64,000 nt of DNA from Ga0077523 sp038324085 (GCA_038324085.1 JBBQHP010000005.1:115622-179621), one strand, 5' to 3'; shown: positions 1-8,852, counted from the first letter of the stretch. Notes: a model not told the origin generated them from the sequence alone. Numbers and translations are program-made.

Positions 1-9
1 TCTCGGCCC

Positions 10-516
10 ATGTCCACGTCCACGGAGAGCACGTCCCTGCTGCGCTTCCTCGCACTCTGGTTGTCGGGTATGGCGGCCATCGCTGTCGCGGCCTGCACCG
101 GCATGCCCGTCAGGATGGATCCGCCGTCGATTACGGTGTCCGACGTGCGCATGGGCAGTGCCGGTGTGCTCGAGCAGATGTATCTCGTGAAGCTGCGCGT
201 GCAGAACCCGAACGACACCGATCTCGAGATCAAGGGCGTCAGCTTCGAACTCGAATTGAACGACAAGCCGTTCGCGAAGGGTGTGAGCGGCAAGGCGGTG
301 ACCGTGCCGCGTTTCGGTTCCGAATTCGTCGAGGTCGAGACCGTGAGCGGCATCACCAACATTCTCCGCCAGCTGGGCGCGCTCGCGGGCGACGTCGGCA
401 CGGAGAACTTTCGCTACCGCATCAAGGGCAAGCTGGCCACCCGCAATGCGGGCTCGATCGCCTTCGACGAACGCGGTGATCTCAACTTCGGGGCCACGCC
501 AGCCCTGACCCAATGA
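10..516 (+). CDS. LEA14-like (water-stress domain) lipoprotein
   Basis: 168-aa protein. An N-terminal hydrophobic segment (about residues 10-28) ends in V-A-A-C, a lipobox-like site with Cys29, so a lipid-anchored envelope protein is likely. The rest matches the LEA type 2/WHy fold: residues 35-150 form alternating beta segments with the typical V-x-N-P-N stretch (VQNPNDTDLEIKG) and a conserved later half. The family is structural or desiccation-related in plants; the bacterial role is not known. It ends 9 bases before the SDR gene on the same strand, so the two may be co-transcribed. The upstream context is cut by the window edge. Confidence 0.75.
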   Translation: MSTSTESTSLLRFLALWLSGMAAIAVAACTGMPVRMDPPSITVSDVRMGSAGVLEQMYLVKLRVQNPNDTDLEIKGVSFELELNDKPFAKGVSGKAVTVPRFGSEFVEVETVSGITNILRQLGALAGDVGTENFRYRIKGKLATRNAGSIAFDERGDLNFGATPALTQ

Positions 517-525
517 AAGTCTGCC

Positions 526-1311
526 ATGGAAGACACGCTGTTCTCGGTTCGCGATCAAGTGGTTCTCGCCGTAGGCGCCAGCCGCGGCATCGGCAAGGCG
601 CTCGCGGCGGGCTTCGCCGAGCGCGGCGCGAAGGTGATTCTCGCCGGCCGCGACGCCGCGACGCTCGAGGCCGCCCGGATAGAGATCTCGCGCGAAGTGC
701 CCGCGGTCGCGATCGTGTGCGATGTGGCCAAGGCCGAGGATGTCACGCGGCTCGTCGACACCGTGATCGCACAGCACCTGCGCATCGATACGCTGCTCAA
801 TGTGGCCGGCATCAACGTGCGCAAGCGGGTCGAGAACTACACCCCGGAAGAATTCGACCGCATCCTGAACATCAACCTGCGCGGCCATTTCCTGGTGGCC
901 CAGGCCGTGGGCCGTCGCATGCTCGAACGCGGTAGCGGCTCCGTCATCAACATCGATTCGCTCAATACGTACGCACCGCTCACCGGCGTAACGCCATATG
1001 CGATGAGCAAGGGTGGCGTCAGCATGATGACGCGCGGCATGGCGCTGGAATGGGGCTCGCGCGGCGTGCGGGTGAATGCGATCGCGCCCGGGTTCTTTCC
1101 CACCGACCTGTCGAAGAAGCTGTGGGCGGAGCCGAAGATGGGTGACTGGGGCAAGTCCGTGACGCCGCTCGGCCGGCTGGGTGACGTGAAGGAACTGGTG
1201 GGCGCGGCGATCTATCTCGCGTCGGAAGCGAGTGCATTCATGACCGGCCAGGTCCTGCGCGTGGACGGCGGCATCAGCGCGGGCATCAACTGGCCGATCG
1301 ACCTGGGTTGA
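526..1311 (+). CDS. SDR-family oxidoreductase (gluconate 5-dehydrogenase-like)
   Basis: 261-aa classical short-chain dehydrogenase/reductase, a cytosolic NAD(P)-dependent oxidoreductase. The cofactor motif is GASRGIG at residues 17-23 (Gly replaces the usual leading Thr). NVAGIN is near 92-97, the tetrad Asn near 117, Ser145, and Tyr158-x3-Lys162 (YAMSK). The C terminus carries MTGQVLRVDGG, common to the FabG/Ga5DH-like branch. The substrate cannot be read from sequence; 3-oxoacyl-ACP, gluconate or another sugar-acid substrates are all possible. It starts 9 bases after the LEA14-like gene. Confidence 0.85.
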   Translation: MEDTLFSVRDQVVLAVGASRGIGKALAAGFAERGAKVILAGRDAATLEAARIEISREVPAVAIVCDVAKAEDVTRLVDTVIAQHLRIDTLLNVAGINVRKRVENYTPEEFDRILNINLRGHFLVAQAVGRRMLERGSGSVINIDSLNTYAPLTGVTPYAMSKGGVSMMTRGMALEWGSRGVRVNAIAPGFFPTDLSKKLWAEPKMGDWGKSVTPLGRLGDVKELVGAAIYLASEASAFMTGQVLRVDGGISAGINWPIDLG

Positions 1312-1460
1312 CGCCGCGGCGAATGCTTGCCGTCGCCGGCGCCAGAACCCGCGTGCGCACTGCGCCCGAGCCACTCTCCGTTGCCTGACGCACCTGGCCG
1401 CAGGCCGAACTGCCGGGTCGTCCACGTGGCGGCGCCGGGGATTCCGTATAGGATGCAGTG

Positions 1461-2270
1461 ATGGTCAACTTCACGCAGGCGTGGGACCAGGCGACGGGGG
1501 CGATGGTCGATCGGTTGCTGGCACACCTGCCGCAGCTGGCCGAAGCACTGGCTCTGCTGCTGATCGGCTGGATCATCGCCAACCTGTTGCGCGTCGCGAC
1601 GCGGCGCGGCGCGATCCTGTTCGATGCGCTCGTCGCGCGCACGGCGGGGCACTCACGCTGGCGCGTCGGGCGCTCGGCGTCGGTGCTCGGGCCCGTCGCC
1701 TACTGGGTGGTGATCCTGTTCTTCGTGACGGCCGCGACGCAGGCGCTGGGCCTGCAGACCTTCTCCGACTGGCTGACGCGGGTGCTCGATCATCTGCCCA
1801 CCATCGCCGCCGGGCTGCTGATCGTGGTTGCCGGCTACCTGCTGTCGAGCTTCGTGTCCGAACTCGTGCACGCCACTGCGACCGCGCTCGCGCCCGCGCA
1901 GCGCGCCGCGCTCGCCCGGGTCGCCCAGGGGGCGACGCTGGTGGTTGCCCTGCTCGTCGGTGCCGACCAGATCGGCCTGAAGGTGACCTGGCTCGCCATC
2001 CTGGCGGCGGTGCTGCTGGCATCGGTGATGGGCGGTGTGATGATCGCAGTCAGCCTCGGGGCGCGCACCTATGTGGCCAATCTGATCGGCGCGCACTACT
2101 TCGGCCAGGCGCTGCGCGTGGGCCAGCGCGTGCGCGTTGCCGGCCACGAAGGGCGCATCGTCGACGTCACGGCCACCTCGGTGGTGCTCGAGACAGCGGA
2201 CGGACGGGTGCTCCTCCCCGGCCGCGTCTACCACGAAGAGGCCATCGTCGTGGTGACCCGGCAGACGTAG
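1461..2270 (+). CDS. Small MscS-like mechanosensitive channel family protein
   Basis: 269-aa inner-membrane protein. About five hydrophobic helices are visible: near residues 22-45, 70-95, 110-135, 150-170 and 175-200. The helix pattern GWIIANLLRVATRR resembles the conserved TM helix repeat found in MscS relatives. A short soluble end (VGQRVRVAGHEGRIVDVTATSVVLETADG) matches the beta domain of MscS. The large C-terminal vestibule is absent. I chose the ATG at 1461 over the GTG directly before it. It ends 3 bases before the next gene, so it probably shares a transcript with the two MgtE-type genes; an osmotic or ion role would fit. Confidence 0.75.
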   Translation: MVNFTQAWDQATGAMVDRLLAHLPQLAEALALLLIGWIIANLLRVATRRGAILFDALVARTAGHSRWRVGRSASVLGPVAYWVVILFFVTAATQALGLQTFSDWLTRVLDHLPTIAAGLLIVVAGYLLSSFVSELVHATATALAPAQRAALARVAQGATLVVALLVGADQIGLKVTWLAILAAVLLASVMGGVMIAVSLGARTYVANLIGAHYFGQALRVGQRVRVAGHEGRIVDVTATSVVLETADGRVLLPGRVYHEEAIVVVTRQT

Positions 2271-2273
2271 CGC

Positions 2274-3134
2274 ATGGCAGAGAACCGCGACAGCGCGCTG
2301 TCCCTCGCATTCATGCAGGGCCATCCCGCGCAGGCTGCCCGCGTGCTGGAGGCGCTGCCCGCGCCCGACGCCGCGGCGGTATTCGAACGAGCGCCGGTGC
2401 GGCTGTGCGCCGGCGTACTGGCGGCCATGCTGGCCCGGCCTGCGGCCAATTGCATCGCCGCACTCGGGGATGCGCGCAGCCTCGAACTGCTGGTGCCCAT
2501 GAGCACGCAGTCCGTGGTCGCGATCCTGCGCCATCTTCCGGAACCGCGGCGGCGAACGCTGCTGGCCGGCCTGCCGACGGCATCGCTGGTGGCCTCGACC
2601 CTGCTCCTGGGCTACACGGAAGACACGCTGGGCGCGTGGGCCGACCCCGACGTCTTCTCGCTCTCGGCCGATACGAGCGTCGCTAACGCACTCGAAGGCA
2701 TTCGCCAGACCCGAAGCGAGCACGCCACGCTGTTCGTCACCGATGCGACGCGGCGGCTCGTGGGACTCGTCGGCCTGGCCGCGCTGATGCAGGCGCCGGG
2801 CGCGGCGACCCTCGCGACGCTGATGCGCCGTCCGGTCGCCGTGCTGGCGGCGCAGGCGCCGCTTGCGGGTGTGGCCGGGCATCCGGGGTGGGTGCACGCC
2901 AGCCTGCTGCCGGTGGTCGAATCCGGCGAGCGGCTGGTGGGTGCCATGACGCGCGATGCCCTCACGCGCGCGCTGGAGCGCCACGCGCAGGCGCCGGACG
3001 CGCGCCCCGCCGTGGCGAGCCTGCCGGGGCTGCTGGCAGGGGGCTACTGGCAGGCGCTGTCGGGCTTGATGGAATCCGGCCTCGCGCTGCTGCCGCGAGT
3101 GCCGCCCATGACCGGGGATGCCGATGCCGCGTGA
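2274..3134 (+). CDS. Soluble MgtE-like protein (MgtE N domain plus CBS pair, no membrane domain)
   Basis: 286-aa protein without membrane segments. Residues 5-125 look like the MgtE intracellular N domain: repeated helical hairpins such as QAARVLEALPAPDAAAVFE, then VVAILRHLPEPRRRTLLAGLP. Residues about 130-250 resemble a divergent CBS pair (FVTDATRRLVGLVGLAALM). In true MgtE these cytosolic parts sense Mg2+ and gate the pore. The gene overlaps the full-length mgtE by 17 bases, so the two are translationally linked. I infer a regulatory partner or degenerate duplicate of the neighbouring transporter. CBS residues are poorly conserved, so nucleotide or Mg2+ binding is uncertain. Confidence 0.7.
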   Translation: MAENRDSALSLAFMQGHPAQAARVLEALPAPDAAAVFERAPVRLCAGVLAAMLARPAANCIAALGDARSLELLVPMSTQSVVAILRHLPEPRRRTLLAGLPTASLVASTLLLGYTEDTLGAWADPDVFSLSADTSVANALEGIRQTRSEHATLFVTDATRRLVGLVGLAALMQAPGAATLATLMRRPVAVLAAQAPLAGVAGHPGWVHASLLPVVESGERLVGAMTRDALTRALERHAQAPDARPAVASLPGLLAGGYWQALSGLMESGLALLPRVPPMTGDADAA

Positions 3135-4449
3135 GGCGCAGCTGGCGGGCGAGGCGGCGCTGACGCATCGCTTCCTGCTCGACTTTCCGTCCGAGGCCGC
3201 GCGCCTGTTCGAGGCCATGCCGGCCGCCGATGCCGCGGCGGCGCTGGCAGAGCAGCCGCCCCACGCCGCGCTACGCGCCTGGCAGGCGCTCGCGCCCGAC
3301 GTCGCGCGGGCGGTCCTCGAGGGCCTGCCGGAATCCGTCGCGCGGCACCTGCTGGCGGAAGCCGAGCCGGTCGTCAGCGTCGCGGTGCTGACGCAGCTCG
3401 ATCGTCCCGCGCGCGAAGCCTGGCTCCAGCGCCTCGACGGCGAAGTGGCCACCGAGCTGCGCGGCCTGCTCGACTACCCGGACGACTGCGCCGGTCGCAT
3501 GATGGACCCGCGCGTCAGCCCGCTGCGCACCGGGATGACGGTGGCCGAAGCGGTCGAGCGGCTGCGCCAGATCCAGCGCAGCGGCCTGCGCGAATTGTTC
3601 GTCGTCGACGACGAAGGCCGCCTGACCGGCCGCGTCGAGGTCCAGGACCTGGCGCTCGCCGCGCGCGATCTGCCATTGTCCGACATCACGCGTGGCGTGG
3701 TCGCCTTCGTCAGCGACCTCGACCCGCGCGAGGAAGTGGTCGAGACCCTGCAGAAGCACCCGATCACGGCGCTGCCGGTCGTCAGCGTGAGCGGCCGCTT
3801 CCTCGGCACGATCCGACAGGCGGAGCTGATGGCCGCCGTCGAGGAGGAAAGCAGCCTCGACATTCTCACGATGGTCGGCGCGAGCCCGGACGAACGCGCG
3901 CTGTCGTCGCCGGTCCTGGCGGTGCGCAAGCGCCTGCCCTGGCTGCAGATCAACCTCCTGACCGCTTTCCTCGCCGCTTCGGTGGTCGGACTGTTCGAAG
4001 GCGTCATCTCGCAGTTCACCGCGCTGGCCGTGCTGCTGCCCGTGGTGGCGGGCCAGTCGGGCAACGCCGGGGCGCAGGCGCTTGCGGTCACGATGCGCGG
4101 CCTGGTGCTGCGCGAGATCAGCCTGCGTCACTGGCCGAAAGTACTCGCCAAGGAGGCGCTGACCGGCCTGGTCAACGGCATTGCGGTGGCCGCGACGACC
4201 GGGGCCGGCGTCTACTTCTGGAGCCGCTCGGCGGCGCTGGCCGCCGTCATCATGTCGGCGATGGTCATCTCCATGCTGGCCGCCGGCCTCGCGGGTGCGC
4301 TGGTGCCGATGCTGTTGCGCCGCTTCGGGCAGGACCCGGCCACGGCATCGTCGATCATCCTCACCACCGTGACCGATGTGGTCGGGTTCTTCTCGTTTCT
4401 GGGCATCGCGACATTGTTCGCGCCACTGCTGGCGAACGGCGTGTCATAG
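3118..4449 (+). CDS. mgtE: Magnesium transporter MgtE
   Basis: 443-aa Mg2+ channel/transporter of the inner membrane. Residues 1-120 are the N domain. The CBS pair spans about 125-255 (DYPDDCAGRMMDPRV, FVVDDEGRLTGRVEVQDL, ITALPVVSVSGRFLGTI). Residues about 270-440 hold five membrane helices with the family signature VVAGQSGNAGAQALAVTMRG in the second. Length and domain order match the family. The start lies inside the preceding soluble MgtE-like gene (17-base overlap), implying coupling. No Mg2+ riboswitch (M-box) was recognised upstream. Confidence 0.93.
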   Translation: MPMPREAQLAGEAALTHRFLLDFPSEAARLFEAMPAADAAAALAEQPPHAALRAWQALAPDVARAVLEGLPESVARHLLAEAEPVVSVAVLTQLDRPAREAWLQRLDGEVATELRGLLDYPDDCAGRMMDPRVSPLRTGMTVAEAVERLRQIQRSGLRELFVVDDEGRLTGRVEVQDLALAARDLPLSDITRGVVAFVSDLDPREEVVETLQKHPITALPVVSVSGRFLGTIRQAELMAAVEEESSLDILTMVGASPDERALSSPVLAVRKRLPWLQINLLTAFLAASVVGLFEGVISQFTALAVLLPVVAGQSGNAGAQALAVTMRGLVLREISLRHWPKVLAKEALTGLVNGIAVAATTGAGVYFWSRSAALAAVIMSAMVISMLAAGLAGALVPMLLRRFGQDPATASSIILTTVTDVVGFFSFLGIATLFAPLLANGVS

Positions 4450-4494
4450 CGCCGCTCACCTTGCCGTCGATCCCCGACCTGCGGGGCCGGGCCC

Positions 4495-5373
4495 CTAGCC
4501 CGCGGGTTTCCGCCACGGATCGCCGAGCTGCCGGACGATCTCGTCGTACATCGGCCGCACATAGCGATCGAGCCGGTCCACGACGCCGTCGACGTCGATC
4601 ATGGACGGGATGCGCCGGCCCCGATGTTCCACCGGATCGCCTACGGCCACCACTTCCACGCCGAGCCGCGACAGGTGTTCGGCCAGCTTGGGTTCGGTGA
4701 GCAGGTAGAGCCGACGGATGCGATCCAGGCGCGCGAGCGCGATGATGCCCAGATAGAGCCCGATGATCATGTACGGGAAGCGCGGGAAATGCACTTCGCC
4801 GAAATCGCGGTCGGCGAGCGGCGCGGGGACAGGCTGCTCGCCTTCGCGCCGGCGGAATTTCGAGATGACCGCGAGGCGCGACGCTTCCGCGATGGCGTCG
4901 CGCGGGATTGCATCGGTGCCGAGGCGTGCGAAGTCGAGGGTATCGGCACAGACGCGCTCGAACGGCAACTGCGCGTCGACGTCGTCGGCGGGCGGGCGGA
5001 TCACTCGCGCGCACGCGATGAACTCGCCGGTGCCGATGTGACGCAGCAGAATCGCCCGGGCGTGCGAGTCGTAGTCGTCGGTTTCACGCTGGTCGCCGCG
5101 ATCCGGTTCGAAACCCAGGTCTTCCACGTACACGCTGTGGCGCAGCCGGAACGTGCGCTCTTTCAACTCGTCCGTCACCGCCGCGACGATCTCGAAACGG
5201 GTGCTGAAACCGCGGCCGAGGTCGCTCTGGTCATTGCCACGGCGCGCGCGCGCGGCCGGTGTGGGACTGGATGAACGCCGATGCATGCGGCCCCCGGGAA
5301 TCGTCACGCCATCCGGGACGCCGGGCCGGATGGGCAGGTCGCGAAACCCGCGGGCCGAGGCTACGCTGCTCAT
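4495..5373 (-). CDS. PEP-CTERM/exosortase system-associated acyltransferase (GNAT-like)
   Basis: GNAT-fold N-acyltransferase-like protein of the type annotated with PEP-CTERM/exosortase clusters and related to acyl-homoserine-lactone synthases. The diagnostic stretch is FRLRHSVYVEDLGFEP about 35 residues into the domain, followed by an acidic segment (GDQRETDDYDSHA), RVIRPP, EASRLAVISKFRRR and YLLTEPKLAEHLSRLGV. The ATG at 5373 gives 292 aa. An ATG at 5283 (262 aa) fits the usual length better; the longest reading frame from 5490 would overlap the divergent MOSC gene. No exosortase or PEP-CTERM protein is in the window, so this copy is an orphan here. Confidence 0.75.
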   Translation of the reverse strand: MSSVASARGFRDLPIRPGVPDGVTIPGGRMHRRSSSPTPAARARRGNDQSDLGRGFSTRFEIVAAVTDELKERTFRLRHSVYVEDLGFEPDRGDQRETDDYDSHARAILLRHIGTGEFIACARVIRPPADDVDAQLPFERVCADTLDFARLGTDAIPRDAIAEASRLAVISKFRRREGEQPVPAPLADRDFGEVHFPRFPYMIIGLYLGIIALARLDRIRRLYLLTEPKLAEHLSRLGVEVVAVGDPVEHRGRRIPSMIDVDGVVDRLDRYVRPMYDEIVRQLGDPWRKPAG

Positions 5374-5464
5374 GGTTGGAGTCAACCCCTGCCTTGCGCA
5401 GCATCGAGCCCCTCGCCTGCCGCTATAGTGCGGTGCAATCACTCTTTCGACGGCGTGGCGGGCC

Positions 5465-6277
5465 ATGGCGCACATCAGCGGTCTCAACATCTATCCGGTC
5501 AAGGGCTGCCGGGGCATCTCGCTACCGGTGGCGATGCTCACGCCCACCGGGCTCGCCTTCGATCGTCACTGGATGGTGGTGCAGCCGGAGGGGCGCTTCG
5601 TGACCCAGCGCGAATGCCCGCGGCTCGCCCTCGTGGCGACGACATTGGACGGCAACCGCCTGTCGCTCGCGACTGCCGGACTGGAACCCCTCACGCTCGC
5701 CGAGGATCCCTGCGGCGCGCGCGTCGAGGTGCAGGTGTGGGGCGATCGCTGCATCGGCATCGACGAGGGCGATGCGGCAGCGGCGTGGTTCAGCCGACAC
5801 CTTCAGCGGCCCGTTCGACTGGTGCGCTTCGATCCCGCCCGGCCACGCCCGGGCGATCCGGAGTTCGCGCGCGATCTGCCCGCGTTCAGCGAGTTCTCCG
5901 ACGGCTTCGCGATCCTGGTGGTCGCGGAAGCGTCGCTCGCCGATCTCAACGCGCGCCTCGCGACGCCATTGCCGATGAATCGCTTCCGCCCCAACATCGT
6001 GATCGCGGGTGTCGAGGCCTTCGACGAGGATCGCATGACGGCGCTGACCGCCGATGCCATCGAATTGCGTCTCGTGAAGGCGTGCACGCGCTGCCAGGTC
6101 ACGACGACGGATCAGGCCACCGCGCAGGTGAGCGACGAACCCTTGGCCACTCTCGCATCGTTCCGGATGCATGCCCACCTCGGCGGCGTGACGTTCGGCC
6201 AGAATGCCGTCGTCGCAAGCGGTGCCGGACGCACGCTGCGCGTGGGTCAGACGCTCCACGAGGTGTGGAACTTCTGA
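5465..6277 (+). CDS. MOSC domain protein (YcbX-like)
   Basis: 270-aa protein with an N-terminal MOSC beta-barrel (residues 1-90, starting HISGLNIYPVKGCRG) and a C-terminal MOSC domain (about 110-268). The cofactor-sulfur region holds the conserved cysteine in VKACTRCQVTTTDQATA near residue 205. Family members such as E. coli YcbX transfer sulfur to, or work with, molybdenum cofactor and reduce N-hydroxylated compounds. It stands alone, divergent from the acyltransferase gene. The ATG at 5465 is the first methionine before the conserved start. Confidence 0.85.
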   Translation: MAHISGLNIYPVKGCRGISLPVAMLTPTGLAFDRHWMVVQPEGRFVTQRECPRLALVATTLDGNRLSLATAGLEPLTLAEDPCGARVEVQVWGDRCIGIDEGDAAAAWFSRHLQRPVRLVRFDPARPRPGDPEFARDLPAFSEFSDGFAILVVAEASLADLNARLATPLPMNRFRPNIVIAGVEAFDEDRMTALTADAIELRLVKACTRCQVTTTDQATAQVSDEPLATLASFRMHAHLGGVTFGQNAVVASGAGRTLRVGQTLHEVWNF

Positions 6278-6314
6278 CTCCGCGCCCCGCGGCCGGGGTT
6301 GCGCGCCGGCCGAC

Positions 6315-6701
6315 TCAGGCGATGCGCGCGCCCCGTTCAGCCAGCAGCGTGCGCAGAATCGAGCGGTGGCAGTGCGCTTCGTCGGCGCAATAGCACCCGA
6401 CGGAAAAATCGGCGGTGTGCGACAACGCGGCGAGCAGATCGAGGGTGCGCGCGTTCCCGGGTGTCGCCATCTCGGCGCGATACCGCTTCGCGAATGCCTG
6501 CCATTGCCGATCATTCGTGGCGTCCAGCGCGAGCTTCACGGTCTCCGCGGCAGGCGCCAGATTCGGGAACCAGACGTCATACCAGTCGCCCGAAGCGAAC
6601 GCGGTCTTCGGTACGCCGCGAGGCGGCCGGCGGACGGTGCCGATGCGCAGGCCTTCGCCGGCAAGTCTTGGCGTGCCGAGCCGGACGATGCGAACGCTCA
6701 C
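6315..6701 (-). CDS. DUF488 family protein
   Basis: 128-aa small cytosolic protein of the DUF488 family. Visible family features are RIVRLGTPR near the N terminus, DWYDVWFPNLAP in the middle, and the C-terminal signature CYCADEAHCHRSILRTLL. That signature holds two Cys plus Cys-His, which could bind a metal or be redox-active. I chose the GTG at 6701 because the family begins at SVRIVRLG; the frame is open further upstream but that part looks unlike coding sequence. Function is unknown. It is convergent with the MOSC gene (37-base gap). Confidence 0.7.
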   Translation of the reverse strand: MSVRIVRLGTPRLAGEGLRIGTVRRPPRGVPKTAFASGDWYDVWFPNLAPAAETVKLALDATNDRQWQAFAKRYRAEMATPGNARTLDLLAALSHTADFSVGCYCADEAHCHRSILRTLLAERGARIA

Positions 6702-7191
6702 GGCGGGCGTCCCGGCTGCGGCGCGCGCTCGAACCGGACACCCGTGCAGCCGGACGCGCGCAACCACCCTGCGCCGGTCACTCGCCGCTCCCGGGCATGT
6801 CGGTGCCCACCGTTTTCCGGCCGGTGTGTCCCGCGCTCGTGAGAACCTCGGTTCGTGCTTGTCCTCCTCGACGTTGACGCGCGCGCGATAAATCCCGCGG
6901 GGGCGAACAGCCCTCTGATCCCGGACCGCTTCCGAATATAAGCGATGCGACGGCTGCGTGTCCGGCGAGTTTCGGGCAGGCGCCGTGCGCTCGCCCTGCC
7001 GGTTATCTCGAGGCGCGCGAATCGATCCGGTTGCGAGTTCACCCGTGGGAACCGGGGCAACGCCGCATGGGAGGCGTCGCAACGTTGCGGCGCGGGCGTC
7101 GGCCTCACGGTCCGCGCCGTCGCGCCGACCGAATCCGGGAGCCGCTCGGGGGGCTGCGCTGAACACCGGGCCCAGGCGGCCCGGTGCGGCG
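6702..7191. other. Gene-poor stretch between DUF488 gene and fmdB
   Basis: No convincing gene. Open frames cross this GC-rich stretch but their translations are arginine/proline-rich and show no family features. A hairpin at 7164-7186 lies just 3' of fmdB. A short AT-richer stretch around 6936-6943 (GAATATAA) is the only promoter-like patch, and it could serve the DUF488 gene. Confidence 0.4.
7164..7186 (-). terminator. Hairpin downstream of fmdB
   Basis: Perfect 9-bp stem CACCGGGCC/GGCCCGGTG with a 5-base loop, starting 6 bases after the fmdB stop on the minus strand. There is no U-run. It probably ends or protects the long urt-fmd transcript. Confidence 0.5.
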
Positions 7192-7539
7192 TCAGTGACT
7201 GATCATCCAGGGCCGCGCGGTCGGAAAGGCCTTGCTGCCGTCGGCGCCTTTCGCTGTCGCGCGCTTGGGCAATCCCGGGGAACAGCAGGCGCAGCCCGCG
7301 CCGTGCTGTCGTTGCGCGAGGTACGCCTCCTTCGACTGGGGCTCGTGGGCGCTGCGTTCGTTGCGCGCGAATGCGGCCTTGCGATCGGCCGCCATGCCCG
7401 ACACCCCCGGCGCGGTGATCAACGCGCGCGGGGCCGGGTTGCCGCAGTCACGGCAGGGCTGCGGCTCGGCGAACTCGCGCAGCGGTCGCATTGCCGTGAA
7501 GTCGCCGCAGTCGCTGCACCAGTATTCGTACAGTGGCAT
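7192..7539 (-). CDS. fmdB: FmdB-like zinc-ribbon regulatory protein
   Basis: 115-aa protein beginning MPLYEYWCSDCG, the hallmark of the FmdB/CxxC_CxxC zinc-ribbon family, with the second pair in CRDCG at about residues 29-33. The tail adds a further cysteine cluster (GCACC near 90) that may be a separate site. In Methylophilus, fmdB accompanies formamidase and the amide transporter and is proposed to be regulatory. Here it follows fmdA by 10 bases and is the last gene of the operon. Role by context: accessory to amide use; direct DNA binding is unproven. Confidence 0.85.
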   Translation of the reverse strand: MPLYEYWCSDCGDFTAMRPLREFAEPQPCRDCGNPAPRALITAPGVSGMAADRKAAFARNERSAHEPQSKEAYLAQRQHGAGCACCSPGLPKRATAKGADGSKAFPTARPWMISH

Positions 7540-7549
7540 CGTGGTGTCC

Positions 7550-8779
7550 TCACTTGTCCGGCGAGATCGGCATGTCCATGCCCTGGGTCACGCATTTGGT
7601 CGGGCCGTTCGCGTTCGGGCTGATGTCGAAGTCGAAGATCTGCGTCGGCAGCCACAGCGTGGCGCAGGCGTTCGGGATGTCGACGACGCCGCTGATGTGC
7701 CCTTGCACCGGCGCCGTGCCCAGGATCGAGTGCGCCTGCGCCCGGGAATACCCGAACTTGGTCATGTACTCGATCGCGTTCAGGCACGCCTGGCGGTAGG
7801 CAACGTGCACGTCGAGGTAGTGCTGCTTGCCCCATTCGTCGACCGAGATGCCTTCGAAGATCAGGTAGTCGTTGTAGGTCGGCGTGATCGTGCTCGGTTT
7901 GAAGATCGGATTCTTGATCCCGTACTTGGCCATGCCGCCCTTGATGAGATCGACCTTGAGGTGGGTCCAGCCGGCCATCTCGATCGCGCCGCAGAAGGTG
8001 ATCTCGCCATCGCCCTGGCTGAAGTGCAGATCGCCCATGGACAGCCCTGCGCCCTTCACGTACACGGGGAAGTAGATCTTCGAGCCGCGCGAGAGATCCT
8101 TGATGTCGCAGTTGCCGCCGTGCTCGCGGGGCGGAACGGTGCGGGCGCCTTCGGCATCGACCTTCGCTTTCGTGGCACCGGTGGCCTTGCCGGCATGGGA
8201 CGTGGTCGGGAACGGCGCATTGGCGAGCGGCGGCACACGCGTGGGGTTGGTCGCGATGAAATCGACTTCGCGCTTGTTCCATGTCTCCAGCATCTTCTGG
8301 TCCGGCAGGCAGCCGATGAGCCCGGGGTGGATCAGGCCGGCAAAGCGGACGTTGGGCACGTGACGCGAGTGCGTGAACATGCCGCTGATGTCCCAGATCG
8401 ACTTCTGGGCGAGCGGGAAGTGCTCGGTGAGAAAACCGCCGCCGTTCTTCTTCGAGAAGAAGCCGTTGAATCCCCAGAGGCTCTCCGGCAGGGCGCCGAT
8501 GTCGAGCAGGTCCACCACCAGCAGATCGCCGGGTTCGGCGCCGTGCACGCCGATGGGCCCGGACAGAAAGTGGACCGTGGTCAGATCCACGTCGCGCACG
8601 TCGTCCGCCGAGTCGTTGTTCTGGATGTAGCCGCCGGTCCAGTCGTAGGTCTCGAGGACGAAGTCGTCGCCGGGTTTGACCCAGGCCGCCATCGGAATGT
8701 CCGGGTGCCAGCGGTTGTGGATCAACTCGTTTTCGTACGGCGACTGTTTGAGATCAATCTTGACTAAGGTGTCCGGCAT
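7550..8779 (-). CDS. fmdA: Formamidase (acetamidase/formamidase family)
   Basis: 409-aa cytosolic enzyme that hydrolyses formamide to formate and ammonia. It is a full-length match to the FmdA_AmdA family: MPDTLVKIDLKQSPYENELIHNRWHPDIP at the N terminus, GDLLVVDLLDIG, FFSKKNGGGFLTEHFP, GIHPG-like AGLIHPGLIGC, then a metal-site region HGGNCDIKDLSRGSKIYFPVYV and GDLHFSQGDGEI. It is preceded by an intercistronic hairpin and a GAGGATG ribosome site. It lies downstream of the urtABCDE-type transporter, so imported short-chain amides would be hydrolysed for nitrogen. Confidence 0.93.
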   Translation of the reverse strand: MPDTLVKIDLKQSPYENELIHNRWHPDIPMAAWVKPGDDFVLETYDWTGGYIQNNDSADDVRDVDLTTVHFLSGPIGVHGAEPGDLLVVDLLDIGALPESLWGFNGFFSKKNGGGFLTEHFPLAQKSIWDISGMFTHSRHVPNVRFAGLIHPGLIGCLPDQKMLETWNKREVDFIATNPTRVPPLANAPFPTTSHAGKATGATKAKVDAEGARTVPPREHGGNCDIKDLSRGSKIYFPVYVKGAGLSMGDLHFSQGDGEITFCGAIEMAGWTHLKVDLIKGGMAKYGIKNPIFKPSTITPTYNDYLIFEGISVDEWGKQHYLDVHVAYRQACLNAIEYMTKFGYSRAQAHSILGTAPVQGHISGVVDIPNACATLWLPTQIFDFDISPNANGPTKCVTQGMDMPISPDK

Positions 8780-8812
8780 GTCATCCTCTTTGCAGGTTTG
8801 TGGTCATCGAAT

Positions 8813-8852
8813 GGGGCGGCCCGGACGGCAAGGGGATACCGCCGGGCGCCCC
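8813..8852 (-). promoter_or_regulatory. Intercistronic stem-loop between urtE and fmdA
   Basis: GGGGCG-g-CCCGG-a-CGG pairs with CCG-CCGGG-CGCCCC, giving a stem of about 14 bp with two bulges. It lies in the 107-base gap between the transporter genes and fmdA. It could be an RNA-processing or partial-termination site that sets different transporter and enzyme levels. Confidence 0.45.
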
